Source of the DNA: Oscillospiraceae bacterium | GTDB taxonomy: Bacteria; Bacillota; Clostridia; Oscillospirales; Oscillospiraceae | DNA length: 46,668 nt | Reading direction: 5' to 3' | NCBI GenBank assembly: GCA_902798545.1 | Contig: CADBWQ010000028.1 | Span: 1-46,668 of the forward strand | Shown here: one piece after another, positions 8,559 to 16,945 of the stretch | How the letters are laid out: the number at the start of each line of letters is the position of its first letter | Position numbering within the stretch: position 1 is the first letter of the stretch | Made by a program: the position numbers and the translations under genes | Notes under the pieces: model-generated | Told to the model about the DNA's origin: nothing | What the model saw: the letters and a program-made list of their open reading frames with translations, nothing else | Database searches by the model: none

Positions 8559-8771
8559 ATGAAGCTCAGTGCGAGAAATCAGCTTAAGGGAACTGTCGTG
8601 GAAATCCAGGACGGCGCCGTCAACGGTATTGTCAAGATCGATCTCGGAAATGGCAATGTTGTCAGCGCTGTCATCACCATGTCCTCGATCCGTGAACTCG
8701 GTCTCAAGGTCGGCGGCACGGCTTACGCTGTCATCAAGGCAAGCAACGTCATGGTCGGTGTGGAGGACTGA
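8559..8771 (+). CDS. mop: Molbindin (Mop/TOBE-domain oxyanion-binding protein)
   Basis: 70 residues, exactly one TOBE/Mop domain: MKLSARNQLKGTVVEIQDG at the start, GIVKIDLGNG in the middle, and SIRELGLKVG followed by VIKASNVMVG at the end. Molbindins are small cytoplasmic oligomers that bind molybdate or tungstate at subunit interfaces and buffer or sense the anion. Its own promoter and GAAAC operator, and its position between the cofactor operon and the tungstate importer, fit intracellular tungstate storage. A strong terminator follows. Confidence 0.92.
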   Translation: MKLSARNQLKGTVVEIQDGAVNGIVKIDLGNGNVVSAVITMSSIRELGLKVGGTAYAVIKASNVMVGVED

Positions 8772-8797
8772 TTTCCACAAGACGGAAAAGCTTAAAT

Positions 8798-8840
8798 AAC
8801 ACTGCAGCGGCTCACATCATGTGGGCCGCTGCAGTGTTTT
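8798..8840 (+). terminator. Intrinsic terminator after mop
   Basis: A long stem pairs CACTGCAGCGGC (8800-8811) with GCCGCTGCAGTG (8825-8836), with an inner CACAT/ATGTG, and runs into TTTT. Confidence 0.85.
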
Positions 8841-8946
8841 ATCCACCCAAGGTGAGGAAACGAATCATGAATTGCCGATGGAAGAGAGTGACATCTTTCT
8901 ATCTTATAACAAAAGCACAGGATTGAGAAGCGGAAAAAATCTATAT

Positions 8947-8979
8947 ATGCTTTCGTTCATTTTCGTATCGTTTGGCACA
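8947..8979 (-). promoter_or_regulatory. Phased GAAA-block operator upstream of tupA
   Basis: Read on the minus strand: TGTGCCAAAC, GATACGAAAA, TGAACGAAAG, then CAT. It keeps the 10-bp period and the TGTGC lead-in of the other elements and ends 18 bp before the tupA -35 box, the same gap as at aor. Confidence 0.65.
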
Positions 8980-8997
8980 AAAGCGATCAGCATTTGA

Positions 8998-9026
8998 TTG
9001 AAATACCTCTTCGCAAATGCTACACT
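8998..9026 (+). promoter_or_regulatory. tupA promoter
   Basis: TTGAAA (8998-9003), 17-bp spacer, TACACT (9021-9026). The expected transcript start near 9033 leaves a leader of about 120 nt before tupA. Confidence 0.65.
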
Positions 9027-9041
9027 ACAGTCAAGTTAATA

Positions 9042-9135
9042 CGCTTATTGGATAAGCGGTGGACGAGCCTCTTTCCGCGAGCAGGACCGGTACAGCAGAG
9101 CTGTGCCTGTTTTGTTCTGGAGAGAGGTAATTTTT
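9042..9135 (+). promoter_or_regulatory. Structured tupA leader RNA, possible riboswitch or attenuator
   Basis: A perfect 7-bp hairpin (CGCTTAT, loop TGG, ATAAGCG; 9042-9058) is followed by a long stacked hairpin. Its layers are CCTCTTTCC (9068-9076) with GGAGAGAGG (9119-9127), CAGGAC (9082-9087) with GTTCTG (9114-9119), and GGTACAGC (9089-9096) with GCTGTGCC (9100-9107) around loop AGA. A U-rich TAATTTTT follows, then the ribosome site near 9138. The layout resembles an attenuator. I did not recognise a known riboswitch class. Confidence 0.5.
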
Positions 9136-9151
9136 ACAGGAGGAAAAGCAA

Positions 9152-10192
9152 ATGAAAAAAATCGTATCCCTGATGCTTGCACTGGTAATGTTTTTTGCAC
9201 TGGCCGTCTGCGGACAGAGCACGGCTCCCGCCTTTGCAGCAGCCGAAGAACCCGCTCCTGCCGAAGAAGCAGCGCCTGTGGAAGAGCCTGCTCGTGAGAC
9301 TGACGCAGTGGTAGTCGACACCTGCATCCTTCTGGAAGCGGACGACGCCATGATTAACAACTACAGCCTGCTGGCCGTAAACCCCGAGGCACCCTGGGTC
9401 GATGCCGACGGCAACCCGGTCAGCGACGTGGCGATCAACACTGTCGGAGCCGCAGCGCTGATCAACTGGCTGCTCTCCGAAGAAGGCCAGGAACTGGCTG
9501 CCAACTATGGTTTTGAAGAGTACGGCGAGTACCTGTTCTATCTCAAGGACGACCGCCCCGTCTCCACCGCTGAGATCCCCGCGGCTACCGAGGAGAACAG
9601 GCTGATCCGCCTCTCCACCACCACTTCCGTCAACGACTCCGGTCTGCTGGGATACATGCTGCCCATATTTGAAGAGAAGTACGGTTACGAGGTCGAGGTC
9701 TACTCCGCCGGAACCGGCAAATCCATCGCCAATGCCAAAATGGGCAACGCCGACCTGATTCTGGTCCACTCCAAAAAGCAGGAGGAAGCCTTTATTGCCG
9801 ACGGCTTCTCCTGTGTAATCGACGGCATGGAAGCCGAGCGCCTGAACTGGATGTACAACTACTTTGTGCTCTGCGGTCCCTCTGCGGATCCTGCCGGCGT
9901 CAAGGATGCTGCTGACGTAAAGGCTGCTTTTGCCGCGATCGCCGAGGGCAAGTTCCCCTTTATCTCGCGCGGCGACGGTTCCGGCACGCACACCAAGGAG
10001 CTCAGCCTTTGGCCCGAAGAACTGGGCATCACAGCCGAGGCCGAGAGCTTCAAGGATTACACAGACTGGTACATCTCCGCTAACACCGGCATGGGCGCCT
10101 GCCTGGTCATGGCCGAGGAGATGAACGCCTACATTCTCACCGACAAGGCCACCTTCCTCACATTTGTCGCCAACGACGGCGTAATGGGTTGA
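9152..10192 (+). CDS. tupA: Tungstate ABC transporter substrate-binding protein TupA, circularly permuted
   Basis: 346 residues, preceded by AGGAGG. The exported protein binds tungstate outside the membrane for the TupBC importer. A signal peptide (1-19) ends in LAVC, an imperfect lipobox, followed by a Pro/Glu/Ala linker (24-50). The usual TupA body is clear: LIRLSTTTSVNDSGLL (151-166), the SAGTGKS segment, NYFVLCGPSADPAG, SRGDGSGTHTKE (272-283) and YILTDKATFL (327-336). The segment that normally ends TupA (INNYSLLAVNP, VSDVAINTVGA, WLLSEEGQELA, YGEYLFY) is instead at 68-130, before the body, and the protein stops at 346 where that segment should follow. This is a circular permutation relative to known TupA. 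tupB and tupC follow. Confidence 0.88.
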   Translation: MKKIVSLMLALVMFFALAVCGQSTAPAFAAAEEPAPAEEAAPVEEPARETDAVVVDTCILLEADDAMINNYSLLAVNPEAPWVDADGNPVSDVAINTVGAAALINWLLSEEGQELAANYGFEEYGEYLFYLKDDRPVSTAEIPAATEENRLIRLSTTTSVNDSGLLGYMLPIFEEKYGYEVEVYSAGTGKSIANAKMGNADLILVHSKKQEEAFIADGFSCVIDGMEAERLNWMYNYFVLCGPSADPAGVKDAADVKAAFAAIAEGKFPFISRGDGSGTHTKELSLWPEELGITAEAESFKDYTDWYISANTGMGACLVMAEEMNAYILTDKATFLTFVANDGVMG

Positions 10193-10218
10193 TTCTCTGC
10201 TGAAAAATATGTAGAATG

Positions 10219-10247
10219 ATAGCCGCGGGGCTCGTCTCCGCGGCTAT
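10219..10247 (+). promoter_or_regulatory. Hairpin between tupA and tupB
   Basis: A perfect 10-bp stem pairs ATAGCCGCGG with CCGCGGCTAT around a 9-nt loop. No U-tract follows, so it is more likely a 3'-end stabiliser or partial attenuator raising tupA over tupBC, as is common after binding-protein genes. Confidence 0.6.
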
Positions 10248-10267
10248 TCTCAAAAGGACGGTGTTTT

Positions 10268-10954
10268 ATGGGTTCCTCTATCCGAAAGGCGGTCGAGCTG
10301 ATCCTCTCGGCAGATCCCGAACTTCTGAATATCCTCTCCACCACAGCGCGGGTCTGCCTGAGCAGTTCGATCCTGGCACTGATTATCGGTGTGCCTCTTG
10401 GCATCCTGTTCGGAGCGGAACGCTTCCCGGGGAGGAGAGTGCTGTTGGTGCTCAACCGCACGCTGATCGGCATGCCGCCTGTGGTCTGCGGCCTGCTGTT
10501 CTATATGCTCTTCTCCGGCGTTGGACCTTTCCGTCATCTTCATCTGCTCTTTACAGTCAAGTTGATGATCATCGCTCAGGTCGTGCTGATCACACCCATC
10601 ATTATCGGCGTCATGGAAACCTTTGTAGCGGACACCGCACCGGCCCTGCGCGAGACTGCCAGAGGCCTGGGCTTTGGCCGGATGAAAGAATACCGGCTGC
10701 TCATAAATGAGTGCCTGTATTCTATTTTCTCGTCGTATCTCCTCTCCTTTGCCCGTGCCATTGCGGAGGTTGGCGCCGTGGCCATGGTCGGCGGCGCGAT
10801 CGCCTGGAAAACGAACGTGATGACTACCGCGATCATGATGTACACCAACCGCGGCAGTTTCACCCTGGGAATCGCCTTGGGACTCATCCTGCTGTCACTT
10901 TCGCTCCTGGTGAACATTATCCTCAGCGTGATGCAAGGGAGGCTGAGCCGATGA
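10268..10954 (+). CDS. tupB: Tungstate ABC transporter permease TupB
   Basis: 228 residues with several hydrophobic helices. This is the membrane subunit of the importer. The ATG at 10268 follows AAAAGGACGG. Seen: an N-terminal periplasmic/first-helix segment, the PPVVCGLLFYMLFSG helix, the EAA-type cytoplasmic loop (ALRETARGLGFGRMKEYRLL) that docks on the ATPase, and the conserved ARAIAEVGAVAMVGG stretch characteristic of Tup/Wtp-type permeases. Its end overlaps the tupC start (ATGA). Confidence 0.9.
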   Translation: MGSSIRKAVELILSADPELLNILSTTARVCLSSSILALIIGVPLGILFGAERFPGRRVLLVLNRTLIGMPPVVCGLLFYMLFSGVGPFRHLHLLFTVKLMIIAQVVLITPIIIGVMETFVADTAPALRETARGLGFGRMKEYRLLINECLYSIFSSYLLSFARAIAEVGAVAMVGGAIAWKTNVMTTAIMMYTNRGSFTLGIALGLILLSLSLLVNIILSVMQGRLSR

Positions 10955-11604
10955 AAACGAACGCCTTTTCAAAAACGTACAACGGCCGTACTGTACTCAC
11001 CCTGCCGGCGTTGGAACTTCCGACTGGACAGATCACTGCAGTCATTGGCCCTAACGGCAGCGGTAAATCCACTTTTGCAAAAATCCTCGCGGGGATTGAG
11101 CGCACGGACGACAAGAAACCGATCCTCTCCGGTATCTCAGTCGGCTATCTTCCGCAGAAGAGCTTCCCCTTCCGCATGAGCACGGAAAAGAATATTCTGC
11201 AGAACGGGAAGAATCTCTCTCGAGCGACGAAACTCATGAAGATGCTTGGAATCGATCACCTTGCAAAGCAGAGCGCGAAAAAGCTTTCAGGAGGAGAGTC
11301 AGCTCGCATGGCTCTCTGTCGCATTCTGATGCGTCCCTATGACCTGCTGATCCTTGACGAGCCGACGACAGCCATGGATATGGAGTCCACCCTCGTTGCG
11401 GAAAAACTCATCCGCCAGACAAGCAGAGAGCAGGGCTGCGCGCTCGTGCTGATCACCCACAGCATCTCCCAGGCCCGGCGCATTGCGGACCGCGTGATTG
11501 TCCTGCATCAGGGCCAGTTCATCGAGCAGGGCCAAAGTGTTCAGGTCCTGAGCAAACCGAAGCAGGAGAAAACAAAACACTTTCTGGAATTTTATGGTTT
11601 GTAA
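10951..11604 (+). CDS. tupC: Tungstate ABC transporter ATP-binding protein TupC
   Basis: 217 residues from the ATG in the ATGA overlap with tupB; a longer in-frame reading from further upstream is only the shadow of tupB. Seen: Walker A GPNGSGKST, a Q-loop at YLPQK, signature LSGGE, Walker B LLILDEPTT and switch His in LITHS. No TOBE domain follows, as usual for TupC, so the separate mop gene may supply the anion-binding regulatory function. It hydrolyses ATP on the cytoplasmic face to drive tungstate import. Confidence 0.9.
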   Translation: MKTNAFSKTYNGRTVLTLPALELPTGQITAVIGPNGSGKSTFAKILAGIERTDDKKPILSGISVGYLPQKSFPFRMSTEKNILQNGKNLSRATKLMKMLGIDHLAKQSAKKLSGGESARMALCRILMRPYDLLILDEPTTAMDMESTLVAEKLIRQTSREQGCALVLITHSISQARRIADRVIVLHQGQFIEQGQSVQVLSKPKQEKTKHFLEFYGL

Positions 11605-11842
11605 TCGCCGGTCAATGACCGTAATCACCAATTCTATTTGTTTTATTCTCCAACCATATAATTAGAGAGTGTTTCACCGGGACAGAAATAGATTTGTTAT
11701 ATCAAAGTACTGTTTTTTGCCAGAAAGATGTAAACCTTTCACTGTGAAGTCCTGTTTGAAGTCTTGGAAAAAGCAAGCATTTATGCGGGTTTCAGGGAAG
11801 CCGCCTTTATTCACACCTTTTTCCAGCTGAATCGTTTGCAGT
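11605..11842. other. Gene-free stretch after tupC
   Basis: AT-richer than its neighbours. I see no ORF with a ribosome site and no convincing RNA structure here. The gene-free zone runs to the end of the minus-strand hydrolase gene at 12009, interrupted only by the terminator at 11843-11879. Confidence 0.5.
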
Positions 11843-11879
11843 ATGAAAAAACTCGCCAGATGCGGCGAGCTTTTTTCAT
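11843..11879. terminator. Bidirectional terminator
   Basis: ATGAAAAAACTCGCC pairs with GGCGAGCTTTTTTCAT across AGATGC. A-tract and T-tract flank the stem, so it can end the tup transcript and the convergent hydrolase transcript. Confidence 0.8.
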
Positions 11880-12008
11880 GCCTGGATCACGCTGAAAATG
11901 AATGATTCTGTTTCCTGCATCCTCTTGACTGCGACGGAGAATCATAGAACGATACAAGGCTGGCACTGAATGAGAGCGTTGAATCCGGCGAGGCGTTCGC
12001 CGTGGTCT

Positions 12009-12773
12009 TCACACGGATCCGGCGATGGTGAGGATTTCCGTGCCCGACACCGGCAGAATCCCGATCTCAACTTCCATTCCGTCTGTTGCCTTACAGGCAC
12101 AGTCGAGCGCAAGGGAAGGCCGGTTATTCTCCTGGCTCAGATGCGCCAGAAAGAAGTGCTTTGTCCCATGCTCGGCGAAGCGGGCGATGGCAGCCGCGGC
12201 ATCGGCATTGGAAAGGTGCCCGTGCGCGGAGAGAATTCGTCGCTTCAGGTAGATTGGATACCGTCCGTAGCGCAGCATCTCCTCGTCATGGTTGGACTCG
12301 ATCACAATACAGTCGCAGCCGAAGAGAAGCGCCATAGTACTCTCCGGTATAAACCCAAGGTCTGTAAGATAGCCCAGACGGTGGGCTCCGGATTCCAGAA
12401 GAAACCCGATACTGCCCGGACAGTCGTGGGAAGTGGGGATTGCGGTGACATGGATGCCAGGAAGTATTTCTGTCCTCTCTGTATAGGAGAGCGCAAACGC
12501 CCGATCCAGCATCAGGGTATCCCGGGTAGCTGCGCTGGTAAAAACCGGTGCCGAAATCCGCTTCATACAGACGTGCAGACCTTTTACGTGGTCTGAGTGC
12601 GAGTGGGTGATCAGTACGGCGTCGATGTCTTCAAAGGAATAGCCGTTTGAATTCAGTGCAGCGGTCAGAGCTTTCGCAGTGACGCCCAGATCTATCAGGA
12701 TGCGCCGCCCGCTGAAGTCGACGAGCATGCAGTTGCCGGTGGAGCCGCTGGCGATCGGCAGGAGTTGAATCAT
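12009..12773 (-). CDS. YycJ/WalJ-type metallo-beta-lactamase-fold hydrolase
   Basis: 254 residues from ATG 12773, preceded by GAGGAAC; the longer upstream in-frame reading lacks a ribosome site and runs into the promoter. Seen: the opening IQLLPIASGSTGNC, characteristic of the YycJ group, the metal-binding HSHSDHVKGL (HxHxDH), SHDCPGSIGF, the TDLG aspartate, and SAHGHLSN and AHLSQENN near the C-terminus. Homologues are cytoplasmic hydrolases, suggested nucleases linked to the WalRK locus or DNA repair. No WalRK genes are near. It is divergent from the NAD(P)HX dehydratase gene. Confidence 0.87.
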   Translation of the reverse strand: MIQLLPIASGSTGNCMLVDFSGRRILIDLGVTAKALTAALNSNGYSFEDIDAVLITHSHSDHVKGLHVCMKRISAPVFTSAATRDTLMLDRAFALSYTERTEILPGIHVTAIPTSHDCPGSIGFLLESGAHRLGYLTDLGFIPESTMALLFGCDCIVIESNHDEEMLRYGRYPIYLKRRILSAHGHLSNADAAAAIARFAEHGTKHFFLAHLSQENNRPSLALDCACKATDGMEVEIGILPVSGTEILTIAGSV

Positions 12774-12801
12774 ATACCGTTCCTCGTTTTTTATTTGGGC
12801 T

Positions 12802-12830
12802 ATTCTAGCACGAAAACGGAAAGAGGGCAA
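12802..12830 (-). promoter_or_regulatory. Promoter of the YycJ-like gene
   Basis: Minus-strand TTGCCC (12830-12825) and TAGAAT (12807-12802) are spaced by 17 bp, back to back with the nnrD promoter. Confidence 0.6.
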
Positions 12831-12840
12831 TAAGAGAACC

Positions 12841-12869
12841 TTGACCTTCTCCGGCGGATTCAGTATACT
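12841..12869 (+). promoter_or_regulatory. Promoter of the NAD(P)HX dehydratase gene
   Basis: TTGACC (12841-12846), 17-bp spacer, TATACT (12864-12869). Transcription would begin near 12876, which excludes a TTG start at 12869 and supports the ATG at 12935. Confidence 0.7.
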
Positions 12870-12934
12870 TGAAGTTGTTCATCCGTAAACAGCAGGGACG
12901 GATGGAAAACGGCGAGGGAACAGAGGAGAACACG

Positions 12935-13861
12935 ATGAAGCAGCTCAGCACGGAATTGTATCGAAACCGTTACATGGATGAGAGCGACTGCCTCAGGGAG
13001 AACGTCAAGCTGTGGGAGACGGGGGCGGAAGACTGTCGGCTCCCGCAGAGATCCACTCTCAGCCATAAGTACAGCTATGGGCGTGCGTTGATTATCAGCG
13101 GCTGCGCCGGCTTTTCCGGGGCACCGGTTCTGGCGGCGAATGCATGCGAGCGCAGCGGCGCCGGAGTGACCCGGCTGATGATTCCGGAGAGTATCTACCC
13201 AATTGCAGCGTCCCGCTGTGACGGGGCGGTTGTGACGCCGGTGGCATCGACAGAAGACGGGGCAATCAGCCGCACAGCAGCAGAAACGATCCTGTCGGCG
13301 CTGAGAAAAGCAGACGCCTGTGCCATCGGACCGGGCCTGGGACTGGGTAAGGATACGGAAGCGATTGTCACATCTGTGATCCGGAAAGCGGACTGTCCGC
13401 TGATTTTGGATGCCGATGCACTGACGATCTGCGGAAAAAACATGGAGCTGCTGTCAGAATGCAGTGCGCCGCTGATCCTGACGCCGCATGAAGGAGAGTT
13501 CCGGCGGCTGGCCGGTGACCTGAGTGCAGGGAGACTGGCAGGAGCGCTGCAGTTCACGGCGGCGTTTCCAAATGCCATCCTCGTGCTGAAAGGCTTTGGG
13601 ACGCTTGTGTGTTCCGGAGAGGATGTGAGCGTCAATCCAACAGGCTCCCCGGCTATGGCGAAGGGCGGTTCCGGTGACGTGCTGAGCGGTATGCTCTGTG
13701 CGCTGCTGGCACAGGGGTTCGAACCTTTGTTTGCGGCCAGGACTGCCGTCTATCTGCATGGGCTTGCTGGAGATCTGGCATGTGCAGAGCTTGGTGAATA
13801 CTGTGTCGCCCCGTCGGATCTGATCCGCCATCTGCCGGCGGCATTCCGTGCAGTGAGGTGA
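12935..13861 (+). CDS. nnrD: ADP/ATP-dependent NAD(P)H-hydrate dehydratase
   Basis: 308 residues from ATG 12935, with GAGGAG at 12923-12928. The enzyme repairs damaged, hydrated NAD(P)H in the cytoplasm. It is a ribokinase-like YjeF C-terminal-type domain only, without the NnrE epimerase half. Seen: SYGRALIISGCAGFSGAP, AIGPGLGLG, LDADALTICG, LTPHEGEFRRL, VLKGFGTLV and the catalytic GGSGDVLSGML. The first 50 residues are a poorly conserved lead-in. It may be transcribed with the methyltransferase gene 95 bp downstream. Confidence 0.9.
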   Translation: MKQLSTELYRNRYMDESDCLRENVKLWETGAEDCRLPQRSTLSHKYSYGRALIISGCAGFSGAPVLAANACERSGAGVTRLMIPESIYPIAASRCDGAVVTPVASTEDGAISRTAAETILSALRKADACAIGPGLGLGKDTEAIVTSVIRKADCPLILDADALTICGKNMELLSECSAPLILTPHEGEFRRLAGDLSAGRLAGALQFTAAFPNAILVLKGFGTLVCSGEDVSVNPTGSPAMAKGGSGDVLSGMLCALLAQGFEPLFAARTAVYLHGLAGDLACAELGEYCVAPSDLIRHLPAAFRAVR

Positions 13862-13956
13862 CATGACGCTTACAGGGGAATAATACACGCCCGGGAGCTG
13901 CGCCGAATCTGCCTGCGCTCAGACAATGACATGAAAGTTTCAAAGGACTGGATAAG

Positions 13957-14802
13957 ATGAAGAAGATTGTGCTATTTGGTGCCGGACAGTTCGGGGCGAT
14001 GATTTCCCGACTGATCGGGACCGGCTATGCCATCTCATGCTTTGCGGACAACTATGAGGGAAAGTGGGGGACGACGCTCGCAGGAATCCCGGTGGTCTCG
14101 CCAAAGGAAAGCATGCTTTTCGACCCGGACTGTTTCTGCATCTGCGTCATGGATGAGGAGCGGGCCGGACAGATGGAGACACAGATTCGGAAACTCGGCT
14201 TCAACGGACCGATTCTTCGGCCGGATGCACTGAGAACCTTCGATGCCCGCGTTGCCACGATGCGGCTGCTGGCAGAGCAGATCCAGGAGGAGAAGATTCC
14301 AGGTGATGTGGCGGAGCTGGGGGTGTTTCGAGGCGATTTTGCCGTACTCATCAATGCGGCCTTTCCGGATCGGACCATTCATCTGTTCGACACCTTTGAG
14401 GGCTTCCCGCCAAAGGATGTGGAGATCGAGCAGGAGCAGGGATTTTCCGGCGCAAAGGCTGGCGATTTTGCCGAAACCGCAAAGGACATTGTCGCCAAGC
14501 GTCTGCCCTGTCCGGAACAGGCCGTCTTCCATAAGGGCTACTTTCCGGCTACCTTTCGGAGCTGCATGGAGAAGACCTTCGCTTTTGTCTCGGTTGACGC
14601 AGATCTCTACGCCCCCACAGCGGCAGCGCTGCCTCTCTTCTGGGATCGCCTGTCCACGGGCGGGGCGATGCTTATCCATGATGTGAACAGCACGCAGTAT
14701 ACCGGGGCCGGCAAGGCGGTACGGGAGTTCTGCACAGAGAAGGGCCTGCTACCGATGCCGGTCTGCGACCTGCACGGCAGCGTGGTTCTGCGAAAGCCAT
14801 AA
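13957..14802 (+). CDS. TylF/macrocin-O-methyltransferase family protein with N-terminal Rossmann-like domain
   Basis: 281 residues. Residues 1-90 form a nucleotide-binding-like domain (VLFGAGQFGAM), as found on sugar-modifying enzymes. Residues about 95-280 match the TylF family of SAM- and Mg-dependent O-methyltransferases: DVAELGVFRGDFA, HLFDTFEGFPPKD, FVSVDADLY and the metal-site HDVNS. The following genes make nucleotide sugars, so a role in methylating a surface glycan is likely but inferred. AAAGGA precedes the ATG. Confidence 0.8.
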   Translation: MKKIVLFGAGQFGAMISRLIGTGYAISCFADNYEGKWGTTLAGIPVVSPKESMLFDPDCFCICVMDEERAGQMETQIRKLGFNGPILRPDALRTFDARVATMRLLAEQIQEEKIPGDVAELGVFRGDFAVLINAAFPDRTIHLFDTFEGFPPKDVEIEQEQGFSGAKAGDFAETAKDIVAKRLPCPEQAVFHKGYFPATFRSCMEKTFAFVSVDADLYAPTAAALPLFWDRLSTGGAMLIHDVNSTQYTGAGKAVREFCTEKGLLPMPVCDLHGSVVLRKP

Positions 14803-14813
14803 CAGATCATGCC

Positions 14814-14842
14814 TTGTTTTCTTCGCCTCAACCTGTTATACT
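14814..14842 (+). promoter_or_regulatory. Promoter of the dehydratase-rfbA operon
   Basis: TTGTTT (14814-14819), 17-bp spacer, TATACT (14837-14842), 33 bp before the ATG at 14876. Confidence 0.65.
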
Positions 14843-14875
14843 GAACCCAGACAACAACAGCATTTGGAGTGTTTC

Positions 14876-16945
14876 ATGAACAAGAAAACATTCGAACACT
14901 GGCAGATGATCGCAATCCTTCTGGCCGTCTATGACACGGTGGCCGTCAACCTGTCCTATCTGCTGGCACTCTGGTTCCGGTATGACGGACAGTTTTCCGG
15001 AATCCCGCATGAGTACCTGCATGCGTGGCTGCACTTTGTCCCGGTCTATACGGTTTTCTGCCTCGTGGTGTTCGTCCTGCTGAAACTCTATAAGAGCATC
15101 TGGCGCTTCGCCAGCTATACGGAACTGGTGCGGCTCGCTGCGGCGTCGGGCATCACGGCGGTGTTCCATGCTGTGGCCATCTCTCTGCTGATCTGCCGCA
15201 TGCCGGTGTCCTATTATTTCGCCGGCGCCCTGATCCAGTTCATGCTGGTGGCCGGGATCCGCTTTTCCTACCGCCTTGTGCTCATGCTGCACAAAAAGAA
15301 TCTGCGGGCGTCCAACGCCGACCGCGTGATGCTCATCGGCGCAGGCAGCGCCGGCCAGATCGTCCTGCGTGATATCCAGCGCATGGATGACATCAATGAG
15401 AAAATCGTCTGCATCATCGACGACAATCCCAACAGCTGGGGGCGGCAGATCGACGGGGTGCCCATCGTCGGTGGGCGGGAGAGCATTCTGGAGAATGTCG
15501 AAAAGTACGGGATCCGGAAAATATATCTTGCGATTCCAAGTGCTACCCTGGAACAGCGCCGTGACATCCTGAACATATGCCAGGAGACCGACTGTGAACT
15601 CAAGAGCCTGCCCGGAATCTCCCAACTGGTCAGGGGAGAGGTCTCTGTTACCAGCATGAAGGACGTCTCCGTGGAAGACCTGCTGGGACGGGAAGTGATC
15701 CAGCCGGAGATGAAGGAAGTGTTTGACTTCATCAGCGGGAAGGTCGTCCTGGTGACCGGCGGGGGCGGCTCCATCGGCTCGGAACTCTGCCGACAGATTG
15801 CGGCCCACGGCGCGAAGCAGCTCATTATTTTCGACATCTACGAAAACAACGCCTATGACATCCAGAACGAGCTGCGCGATACCCATCCGGAGCTGAACCT
15901 TGTGACGCTCATTGGCTCGGTCCGCGACAGCCGTCGTGTCCTGCAGGTGTTTCAGGAATATCACCCGCAGATTGTCTATCACGCTGCCGCGCACAAGCAT
16001 GTCCCGCTGATGGAGGACAGCCCGTGCGAGTCGATCAAGAACAACGCCATAGGCACCTATAAGACCGCCTATGCGGCCATGCTGAGCGGCTGTGAACGCT
16101 TCGTCCTGATCAGCACGGACAAGGCCGTGAACCCCACCAACATCATGGGGGCGTCCAAACGGCTGTGTGAGATGATTATCCAGACCTTTGACAGCAAGAT
16201 CAAATCCGGACATCCCGAACAGTTGCCGCAGCTCTTTACGCATCTGGGCGATGAGACCGACGGTGCGGAGCGGATTCAGGCGGATCTGAAGCATGTGAAG
16301 ACCGAGTTTGTGGCGGTGCGCTTCGGCAATGTTCTGGGTTCCAACGGTTCGGTAATCCCGATTTTCAAAAAACAGATCGCCAAGGGCGGACCGGTCACGG
16401 TAACCCATCCGGACATCATCCGGTACTTCATGACCATCCCGGAGGCAGTGCGCCTTGTGATGCTGGCGGGGATTTACGCTCACGGCGGGGAAATCTTTGT
16501 CCTTGATATGGGGAGTCCGGTGAAAATAGACACGCTGGCCAGAAATCTGATCCGTCTCTCCGGCTTTAAGCCCGATGTGGATATTAAGATTGAGTACACC
16601 GGCCTGCGTCCGGGCGAGAAGCTCTACGAGGAGAAGCTGATGGCGGAAGAGGGGCTCCGCAAGACCGACAACGAGCTGATCCATATCGGATGCCCGATTC
16701 CGTTTGACGAGGACGAATTTCTGAAGAAACTTGAAGGACTTATGAAGGCAGCCTATGCCAATCGAAAGGATATCAGGGAGCGGGTCTCGGAGATTGTGAA
16801 CACCTATCACCCGATGAACCCCGCAGTCACCGTTATCAAGGACGGAAAATACATGGCGCTGACGGCGGAAGAGGCCGGACAGAAGAATCCGGAGCCTGCT
16901 ACGGCAGGCGTACAGGCGGACAGCGACAAAAGGAGAACAGTATGA
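14876..16945 (+). CDS. Membrane nucleoside-diphosphate-sugar 4,6-dehydratase (WbpM/CapD/PglF type)
   Basis: 689 residues from ATG 14876, with TGGAGTG as ribosome site. Four N-terminal membrane helices (about 10-145) are followed by a CoA-binding-like Rossmann domain (about 155-275) and a C-terminal extended SDR (about 290-620). Seen: [30 protein letters not shown] and [17 protein letters not shown]. The catalytic position is Met-x3-Lys (MGASK) instead of Tyr-x3-Lys, as in large WbpM/PglF dehydratases. These convert UDP-GlcNAc to the 4-keto-6-deoxy sugar for surface glycans at the cytoplasmic membrane. The stop overlaps the rfbA start (ATGA). Confidence 0.92.
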   Translation: MNKKTFEHWQMIAILLAVYDTVAVNLSYLLALWFRYDGQFSGIPHEYLHAWLHFVPVYTVFCLVVFVLLKLYKSIWRFASYTELVRLAAASGITAVFHAVAISLLICRMPVSYYFAGALIQFMLVAGIRFSYRLVLMLHKKNLRASNADRVMLIGAGSAGQIVLRDIQRMDDINEKIVCIIDDNPNSWGRQIDGVPIVGGRESILENVEKYGIRKIYLAIPSATLEQRRDILNICQETDCELKSLPGISQLVRGEVSVTSMKDVSVEDLLGREVIQPEMKEVFDFISGKVVLVTGGGGSIGSELCRQIAAHGAKQLIIFDIYENNAYDIQNELRDTHPELNLVTLIGSVRDSRRVLQVFQEYHPQIVYHAAAHKHVPLMEDSPCESIKNNAIGTYKTAYAAMLSGCERFVLISTDKAVNPTNIMGASKRLCEMIIQTFDSKIKSGHPEQLPQLFTHLGDETDGAERIQADLKHVKTEFVAVRFGNVLGSNGSVIPIFKKQIAKGGPVTVTHPDIIRYFMTIPEAVRLVMLAGIYAHGGEIFVLDMGSPVKIDTLARNLIRLSGFKPDVDIKIEYTGLRPGEKLYEEKLMAEEGLRKTDNELIHIGCPIPFDEDEFLKKLEGLMKAAYANRKDIRERVSEIVNTYHPMNPAVTVIKDGKYMALTAEEAGQKNPEPATAGVQADSDKRRTV

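Noticed and set aside
9042-9135. Naming the tupA leader as a Moco/Tuco riboswitch
   Set aside because: The fold and position fit, but I could not match the conserved unpaired residues of the known class, so only a structured leader is reported.
11949-11974. A GAACGATAC / TGGCAC stretch resembling the GAAAC operators
   Set aside because: Only one partial block is recognisable, the 10-bp phasing is lost, and no promoter or tungsten gene lies beside it.
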